Origin: Agapanthus africanus
Lineage: Eukaryota > Streptophyta > Magnoliopsida > Asparagales > Amaryllidaceae
Direction of reading: 5' to 3'
NCBI GenBank assembly: GCA_030015575.1
Contig: JASDDO010000024.1
Coordinates: forward strand, 41,440,114-41,504,113
DNA: 64,000 bases
How positions within the stretch are numbered: the first letter of the stretch is position 1; every line of letters starts with the position of its first letter. This document shows, piece by piece, positions 56,138 through 64,000 of the stretch. A program made the position numbers and the translations under genes. The notes under the pieces are model-generated. The model made no database searches, was not told the origin of the DNA, and worked only from the letters and a program-made list of their open reading frames with translations.

Positions 56138-57597
56138 GTTCGGGATCGTGCGGTTTATCGTGCACCCTCGGGCTAGTAGTACGAGATTCAGACCTCCGCA
56201 AGGAGCATTCGGTCTCGAAAGGTTTAAAATACGACATCTTAAGAAAATGAGATTTTTGGTATGTAAAATATTTATTAAAAAAATTATTTCTGTATAAACA
56301 TATGTATATTTATCATTTAAATATCTATTTTAATATAATATAAATTTTCCACCTTTTTCAAAAAAAAATCACAAGAATAAATTTTACACTAAAATACCAT
56401 GAACTTCAAAGAATCAATATTACAGATAAATACCTATAACTAGGATATTTTCACTAGAAATGTCACGACATAAAATCCACCCTCATTACAACTCTAAAGA
56501 CGAACAATAAATACTTGAGGTGTATTTTGAAAAGTATATAAAAGTATTTTTACATAAAACCCCCTCAAGTTTTATAAATTTCCCTAAGGACCCTAGCAAT
56601 TATAAGAATTCGATTCACATTTCTGATTGTCTGACTCGGGTTTGAGTCTGATTAATCTGACTTGAATATGATTCAAGTCAATCCATAATCTACAAGTTTC
56701 CAATTCAATATGCACACATGAATCCATGAATACAATCATCAGTTTACACAACTTGACTGAACCGAATCATGGATATATTCCTTTTACATGATTCCCAGTA
56801 TTCCATTTACATGACTTTACGGTTATAACCGTTTCCTGATATCATGGTTTCGGTCAGTCAGTCAACCAATCATACAACCAACACAAATTACAAGATAACA
56901 ATACAAACAAGACATCGCGGGGTTTAAGGGGTAGATTGGTACGGAAGGTGTTAAAGGTGGCACGAGGTGGTCAGATTTAACATACCTAACCTGAATCCAG
57001 TTGCTGTTGTACCGTGGCATAAACGGTACCTTGTACTATACGTGCCCTTAGTCTCTGGCATATAGAGACTCCCCTCGTATACACTGGCATCCTTCTGTAC
57101 CAAGCTACAAACAACAGCGTTGACATAACATTACAACAACAGTTTACACTTTAAAATGTATCTTCTTATTCTGTCTTTTTCTACTTTCCTCTTATCTTTG
57201 GGACTTACCGAGCGACCTGTTCGCTGACGACATTCTGTTTCTCTCTTCTTTGAATGTCGTCAGGTGATTTGGACCCGACAGAGGTTGAGCCATCGCTAGA
57301 AGACTTGGAGCAGTTTACTGAAGACCCTGCACTGTAGTTTCATTGTACACTTTTCCTTTCTGTACTTTTCATTTCCTGTTATGCCACTGTTTAGGCATCT
57401 TTTTATTTCAGTTGTATTTCCTTTCATGCATTGTACAAAGAATGTTAATAAATAAAAGTTGCTGTTCTTTTTATTTCTTGTCTATTGTGTATTTATTCTA
57501 TATTGCTTAGATACGCTTAGCGTATGTACTTCTGAGTATATACGTAGCAGACCTCGTCGCGTCCCCTTCGCCGTACACAGGGAAGCGGGGCGTGACA
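56138..57597 (+). repeat. Chromovirus B 5' LTR, second part
   Basis: Continues 36688 across element 2. A/T-rich middle with no gene (56230-56640), then an AATAAA (57450) and a terminal GGGAAGCGGGGCGTGACA, sharing its last 18 or so bases with the end of LTR A. Confidence 0.7.
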
Positions 57598-57700
57598 GGT
57601 TTTGTTGGTGGCCCATGCAGGTCAGAGCTGTATGAATCCCTATCATGCTGTTCTGGTCTGCGTGAATAACCTAAGCAATATAACACAAGAACCAGCAACT

Positions 57701-57705
57701 AAAAC
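57701..57705. repeat. Target-site duplication AAAAC, left copy (solo LTR)
   Basis: AAAAC precedes TGTTCCCC; repeated at 61150-61154 after GGAAACA. Confidence 0.85.
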
Positions 57706-60700
57706 TGTTCCCCTCCGAACGGCGGCCTGGACGCGTGGCGTCCGTGCCTAAGGTTCGGGGCAGATGCTAGTTGGTGCTATCCGTCCACCTCTCCGAAGAT
57801 GCCAAGTCGATCTATGGCACCATGTATCGAAGGTTTAGACGGATGCGGCCGATGTAGCAGACTTCGTCAGATTCCCCCTCGTTTGAGGGGTTTTTGATTG
57901 TGGGGACGCTCTTCCCTGCAGGCGCAAGCCCCTGTAGTTAATTACGCTACCGCATCGCGGTAACAACTTTCTCCTTCTCCAGATGGTCACTTCGTGTCGT
58001 GGGTGTTTCTTTCGTGTTTTATTGCCCGTGGATTGTTTACGGAGACTGAGTTATGTCGTCGCTCGTAGTGCGTGGACTAGTCCAAATCCACGTTTATCTT
58101 AGATTTGGGTTTGGGGGTTTGGTTTGAGGATACGTTAGCCATACTTGAGGCTAAGATCAACTCAAACGTTTGTTAAGGATACGTCAGTCTAGTTTGAGAC
58201 TAAGATCAACTTAACGGGATCGTTTAGATCCGGCAAAGGAGCATTTGGGCTCTATTGCTCCAGTTTAGGGACGTAGTGGTCCATCGTATGTGTGGCCGTC
58301 GGGACCCGTCACCTCTCTGATGACGTTGAAGGATTACAACGACGGATGTCAGAGGAGTTCAGAGATGTACCCTCGAGCCAGAGTTAATTGGGGGGATTCA
58401 TAGTCCAGTCTGTTTGAAGGTTTAAGGATACGTTAGCCATCTTTAAGGCTAAGATCAACTTAAACGGGACCGTTTAGATCCGTCAAAAGAGCATACGGGG
58501 CTCTATTGTTCTAGTTTAAGGACATTGCGGTCCATGGGTAGTTTAGGGACATTGCGGTCCATGGGTAGTTTTAAGACATCTCGGTCAAGGTTAAGGACGT
58601 CATAGTCCATGGGTTTAAGGACTCCACAGTCCGGTATGTGCTCCGGATGCTTCACACGGGTTCACTGCCGTGCTAGGCGAGGACCAGGCTCCGCTCTGGA
58701 CGTTTTCCACGGGGTCAAAGAGTGACGTTATCCGCGTTCCACGTAACCAGGAATTTTGCACTAGATGCTTCACACGGGTTCACTGCCGTGCTCGGCGAGG
58801 ACTAGGCTCCGCTCTGGGCGTTTTCCGCGGGGTCAGAAAGTGACGTTATCCGCGTTCCACGTAACCAGGAATTTTGCATTTAGACATGGGTTTAAGGACC
58901 CCACAGTCCATATCATGGGTGGTCGTCGGGACCCGTCACCTCTTTGAAGACATTGAGGGATTACAATGCCAAGTATCAAAGGAGTGAAGAGATGTACCCT
59001 AGAACCGGAATGGCTTAAGTAGTCCTTGGCCCAATTTGGGGTCAAGACCGATTAATTATGTTATGAGCCCGTTAGCCCAGTTAATTACGAGTTGAAGACT
59101 CATGGCCTAGCTCGAGCTAGGTCCTATCATGTCTGGAATATTGACTTCTTGTTGGTCCATTGAAGGAGAGGCTTTGCCTCTATCCATTTAGCCAATTGGG
59201 CCAAAGCCTAGTGTTAAACACTACAGGGCAATCAGTGTTGAACACTGGGAATGAGGTTGACAAGTTAGTGTTTAATACTAAAAGATAATTGGTGTTAAAC
59301 ACCAGCAACAAGGCTTTCAAATGATCATAAACACTAAAACAGATCAGTGTTGAACACTGGCAATGGAGATCTCAGATTAGTGTTAAATATTAAGGTAATC
59401 ATTGTTGAACACTGCGAATAAAATTCTTTGATTAGTGTTGAACACTAAGGCCCAACAGTGTTTCAATACTGTATTCGAGAGTTCCAATTTAGTGTTAAAC
59501 ACTAAGGCAAGAGGGGTCACGTGGAAACACGTGAGAGCGCCCTCCCTTCATTTATTCTGCTGAGATTATCGCATCCTTCTGAGCATCACGTGCCCTCACG
59601 TGACGGGCATTTAAATGCTTGTATGCTAAAGCTTCTGCCGAGGGTCACGTGGGTCACGTGGGGTGCTGCCTCAAAGGGGCTTTCTGTAGATCTCTTGGGT
59701 GGGTCACGTGGTGACACGTGACCCTGCCTCTATGTTTAGAGGATCTATTAATCTTTTCCAGGAATTAAATTCCTCGTAGGGTTAAACCCTGACAGTAATT
59801 TCAGAGGAATTAAATTCCTACTTCCTTTTGAAGATTCATATTCTGAATAGAGTTAGACTCTGAATTTTCTGTAGGAATTAAATTCCTCATAAATATGAAG
59901 AACTGAATAGGGTTAGACCCTAATAAAAGCTTTTAAAGAAATTAAACTCCCATTTTAAAGAATTATGATTAAGGGAATTAAATTCCCGCTGTTTCAACAG
60001 AACTATGTTCTTAATTAGGGTTAAACCCTGTTCCTTTTTGCTCTGAAGGAATTAAATTCCCATAACACAGGGTCAAACCCTAGTTTTGTCTTAAAGGAAT
60101 TAAATTCCTATAGTTATGTGAGAATTAAATTCTCATGTTTCCATTCCCTCTCTATGTTTTGGATCTGCATGGCAGGATCTCGACCCATTGAGAATTAAAT
60201 TCTCAACCTAAAGGGGAGATGTGCACTTTGCAGATCCTCTATCAAAGAGAGAAGAAATATGTTCTTCTGTTTTGTATATCAGAGTTAAACTCTGTTGAGA
60301 ATTCAATTCTCCCTCCTTCACAAAGCCTTCCCTTTCTTACCTAGGGTTTTCCTTTGCAGAAGCTCCAAATTCCTCAAAGTAATCAAGGCTCTCTCCTTTT
60401 TTCTCCCTCTGTGTATATATCTCTTGTGTATGTCTTTTGGCTCCTATTTATAGGAGAAGCAGCCGAATAATTAGTTTTTTGACGAATCTTCCTTGAGATA
60501 TTTGATTTGCATCCATTATTCGTTCTGGACCTTTGGATTATTAGGTGAAGTTTATTCACCATTGGATTTCAAATCCGGGGATTCTCCCTTGTTATTTCGG
60601 TTAGATTTAAAGGGGAAATCTTTCCAAACCCGAGATTTTCCCATAGATAGATGATATTTAATTACCTCTAAATCTTTAATTCGATCGGCTCCAGGTAATC

Positions 60701-61149
60701 ACTTTCCTTTGGAAAGATTTGAATCTCCTTCAGAATTTAATTCTGTTAACAAAACGGGCTTTGAAAGCCGGTCACGTGTGACCACGTGACCCCCTTGGAA
60801 CGAGCCTTCCTCTTTCTTTTTGTTCTTTGTCTTCTGGTTGCTGTTTAGTCATCATGTGTCAACACGTGACCATTGGTCACGTGTGAACACGTGACCCCTG
60901 TCTGGAGCCTCTTTCTTTGATTCAACTGGAGAACGAGTCTGCTGCTTTGAGCGTCACGTGCCAACACGTGACCTCTTCTGAAGCCTCTTCCTTGACTTGA
61001 TCAAGGAACTAATGTGCCCTTTTCCGCTGCTTTTATATGTCAAGTGTCTACACGTGACTGCTGGTCACGTGTAAGCACGTGGCCCCCCTTTCATAAGCTT
61101 TTCCCATAAGCTTTTCCCATAAGCTTTTCTGATTTTAAATCAGGAAACA
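57706..61149 (-). mobile_element. Solo LTR of a third Tat/Ogre-like relative (3444 bp)
   Basis: It starts TGTTCCCCTCCG and ends CAGGAAACA, flanked by AAAAC. The first 900 bp match the conserved part of the element 1 and 2 LTRs; the rest is diverged. A 118-bp segment is duplicated (from 58646 and 58764). 59160-60330 is packed with 13-nt palindromes such as AGTGTTAAACACT, GGAATTAAATTCC and AGGGTTAAACCCT; 59515-61085 has about 20 CACGTG words. Minus-strand TATAAATA at 60445-60452. No internal region remains, as expected after LTR-LTR recombination. Confidence 0.88.
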
Positions 61150-61154
61150 AAAAC
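61150..61154. repeat. Target-site duplication AAAAC, right copy (solo LTR)
   Basis: Directly after the LTR end GGAAACA; identical to 57701-57705. Confidence 0.85.
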
Positions 61155-61792
61155 ATTCTTTACAATTCATGTTTTTTGAATCTTACAAATTTCTATTCCT
61201 TGAATCTTATCATTTCATGTACCTGAATCTGTCCTAACCCAAATTTTTTCTTCAGGGTTATGGATTCCCCAAACAACACCAGCACCAACGTCAACAACAC
61301 ACATCCAGCACTACCTCTCACACCAGCTGTTCCTGCGCCACCTACCGAGCAAACAGTGCTACTTGAGGCAATCCGCAGCCTTCTCGAGAGACAGCAACAA
61401 CTCTTGAACCGTCCCGAGACTGACGCTCCGGGGGTAAAGCAATTCAGGGCTTTACATCCGAAGCAGTTCTCAGGAAAGGGGAGCCCACTGGAAGCTGAGG
61501 AATGGGCTCAAAGTATCGAGGATGATCTGGCCGCAGCACAAGTGCCAGACGTCGCTTGGGTCCGTGTAGTGAAACTACAACTCACGGACAACGCTCGCAA
61601 CTGGTGGAAGACGGAAGAAAGCCGTCTTGCACAGCCCATTGAATGGAAAACGTTTCGCGAGAAGTTCGACACGAAATACTTTCCCGTGACTATCGGGTTT
61701 GCCATGGAGCAGCAGTTCATTCATCTACAGCAAGGATCAATGTGGGACAAATCGGTAGATGAATACGACGCTGAATTCACCATGTTAAGCCG

Positions 61793-61860
61793 GTAAGATA
61801 TGTCGCAATAGTTTAGTTTTAAATATCACATACCACACAGCTAACACCATCCTTGAACAG
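61793..61860 (+). other. Intron-like insertion in chromovirus B gag
   Basis: GTAAGATATG donor, GAACAG acceptor, 68 bp, A/T-rich. Its removal restores the Gag frame through an Arg-Phe-Ala junction. Confidence 0.6.
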
Positions 61861-62504
61861 ATTCGCGGCACATTTGATACCGACGGACGATATCAGAGCC
61901 CGTTGTTTCCAACAAGGACTGGACACGGAGATTCAGGCTGCTTTAGCCACAGGAAAAATTTTGACTCATGAGGATGCTCTAGAAGCTGCCCGCAGTTATG
62001 AGGCAGTGATAAAAGCAAGGGGCAGATCTCAGTCTGCAGGAGTCAAGCGCCCTGCTAACCAGATGGCAGGTGGAGCCTCGTCCAGACCATCTTTTGTGCC
62101 AAGACGTCCTGGAGCACCAATCAGCTGACCCAGCCCAGCCTTTTGTAACTACTGCAAGAGTAATGGGCATCTGGCTAGAGATTGCCGACGTGCGAACAAC
62201 CTTTGCTTGATCTGCGGCTCAGCTGCTCATGGTATTGGGGCTTGTCCTCATAAACAAAACCCAGTTGCTGCACCCAGGCCAGCAAACAATTATCCACAGC
62301 GTCCAGCCATCCAAGCCCCTGCTCCAAGACTTGCACTGCATGCACCACCCAGAGGACCGCAAGCTGCACCACCTCCCCGACAGTTCCATCAAGCTCAAAG
62401 GAACGTTCTGAGGAATGCTCCTCAGGCCAGGAGGAATGTGCCAAAGCGCCATGCTTTCATGATGTCTGTGGAAGAAGCTGAGGCCACTGGCCAAGTCATT
62501 ACTG

Positions 62505-62589
62505 GTAAACTTTCCTTCTCAAACTTATCTTTTAGTCCTGGTTATCTACACACTTTCCCTATACCTAAAACATATCCCATATACTTTAG
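62505..62589 (+). other. Intron-like insertion before chromovirus B protease
   Basis: GTAAACTTTCC donor and TATACTTTAG acceptor, 85 bp, T-rich. Removal joins VITG to TILVAS, the usual run into the protease. Confidence 0.6.
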
Positions 62590-64000
62590 GTACAATCCTA
62601 GTAGCTTCACTACCTGCACTTGCACTGTTTGATACTGGAGCATCCCACTGCTTTATGTCGCAACGGTTTGTCCAAACCCATACGATTCCAGTCTCACCGC
62701 TTGTATCTAGCTGGAATGTCAGTTCCGGAAATGGCATTCTAAAGGCAACTATGGGATACAGCTTGTGTCCAGTCGTCGTCTGCAGTCGAGAGTTTTATGC
62801 TGACTTCAAAGTACTGGACATACCGAACTTCGATGCGGTTCTAGGAATGGATTGGCTTGGAACCTTTTATGCTACCATCGAATGTCGTCAAAAGAGGGTA
62901 GTATTCGAGATTCCAGACCATCCGATCTTCTATTTCAAGAGCGGAGATCGTACCCTGGAGCCAGGTACCTACAAAGCGAAGCCAAGGGAAGCAGTAGTTG
63001 CGGCAGCTCAAGCGGAAGAAGAAATAAGACCAGAGGTAGTTCGAGAGTTCGACGATGTATTTCCTGACGATATATCAGGTTTGCCTCCCGATCGAACTCT
63101 TGAATTCAGTATTGATTTAGTACCAGGAGCACAACCGGTGATCAAAGCACCTTATAGACTAAGTCCGGAAGGTTTGAAGGAAGTTCGAACATAGTTGGAC
63201 GAATTATTGGCGAAAGGATGGATTCGTCCCAGCACTTCAAGTTGGGGAGCACCTGTACTACTGGTGAAGAAGAAGGAAGGTTCATACAGAATGTGCATCG
63301 ATTATAGGGCCTTGAACGAAGTCACTATAAAGAACAAGTATCCACTCCCGCGCATCGATGATTTATTCGATCAGCTAAGTGGATCTTGTGTTTTCTTTAA
63401 ATTGGATCTTCGTTCAGGATATCATCAGGTGAAGGTCAAGGAAGCTGATATTCACAAAACAGCTTTCAGAACTCGCTATGGACATTACGAATTTCTAGTG
63501 ATGCCATTTGGAGTGACCAATGCACCAGCAATATTCATGAACCTAATAAACCAAGTTTTCCGGGAGTATTTAGACATGTTTGTTGTCATCTTCATCGACG
63601 ACATCTTGGTATATTCTAAGAATCGGAAAGAGCATGCAGAGCATCTACGAATTGTCCTGGAAACTCTTCGACAACATAAGCTTTATGCCAAGTACAACAA
63701 GTGCGAGTTTTGGCTAAATCAAGTTGGTTTTCTTGGACATATCGTATCAGGAGAAGGAATTTCTGTGGATCCAGCCAAAGTTTCAGCAGTTAGCGAATGG
63801 CCTACACCAAAGTCAGTAAAGGACATTCAGAGTTTCTTGGGTTTAGCTGGATATTACAGAAGGTTCATTGAAGGGTTCTCAAAGATAGCAACACCCCTGA
63901 CCAAGCCCACACGAAAAGATGAAGAATTTGTGTGGTCAGAAGCATGCGAACAAGCTTTCGTAGAACTCAAGTCAAGATTGACATCTGCACCTATTCTCGT

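Larger units (their letters stand above)
57598..61259 (+). other. Leader of chromovirus B, split by a solo LTR
   Basis: 57598-57705 plus 61150-61259 form an untranslated leader of about 215 bp before gag. A GGTCAGAGCTG segment at 57620-57630 may be a damaged TGGTATCAGAGCTG primer-binding site; no intact site is seen. Confidence 0.5.
61260..64000 (+). pseudogene. Broken gag-pol of chromovirus B, runs off window
   Basis: Gag starts at ATG 61260 and continues to 61792. A 68-bp GT-AG insertion (61793-61860) follows, then Gag resumes (FAAHLIPTDD). A TGA (62126-62128) lies before two CX2CX4HX4C zinc knuckles (CNYCKSNGHLARDC, CLICGSAAHGIGAC). A second 85-bp GT-AG insertion (62505-62589) comes just before the protease (LFDTGASHCF). 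A TAG (63192-63194) sits between protease and reverse transcriptase, after which an open frame with [16 protein letters not shown] and [10 protein letters not shown] reaches the window end. Domain order and motifs fit a Tekay/Del-type chromovirus. The two stops make it inactive even if the insertions are spliced as introns. Confidence 0.88.

Overview
The window is plant nuclear DNA, almost certainly angiosperm. It holds Ty3/gypsy LTR retrotransposons with YIDD or FIDD reverse transcriptases, a Cassandra-type small element carrying 5S rRNA sequence in its LTRs, and a gene for a plant-mobile-domain (PMD) protein. Everything seen is transposon or satellite DNA; I found no ordinary host gene. The species cannot be named from the sequence.

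Layout. (1) 1-24301: a very large, young, apparently intact Tat/Ogre-like element (element 1) on the minus strand. Its left (3') LTR is cut by the window edge, its right (5') LTR is 21111-24301, and one 3092-codon gag-pol frame lies at 11743-21021. Between the polypurine tract and pol it carries an eight-exon PMD gene on the opposite strand (3226-8057) with its own promoter. (2) 24302-33007: an 87-bp satellite, interrupted at 26722-31023 by a chimeric retroelement (part chromovirus, part Cassandra) flanked by GATCC. (3) 33008-34775: start of one long LTR (C). (4) From 34776 to the window end: a plus-strand chromovirus (B). Element 2 (36694-56132, duplication AACCC) sits in its 5' LTR and a solo LTR of a third relative (57706-61149, duplication AAAAC) in its leader. 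Its broken gag-pol runs from 61260 off the window.

Elements 1 and 2 are siblings: same LTR ends, primer-binding site, gag-pol, 159-bp internal repeats and hairpin arrays. At the same antisense position, behind the same kind of promoter and 5'-UTR intron, element 1 carries the PMD gene and element 2 an unrelated-looking 168-codon ORF. The family therefore seems to have a cargo slot, with the cargo read towards pol and against the genomic RNA.

The most unusual signal is structural. The LTRs, the internal repeats and the satellite are all full of short imperfect palindromes in which a loop stays constant while the two arms change together. The same pattern recurs with at least five different loop cores. 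It implies either selection for hairpins or an active process that makes and corrects palindromes.
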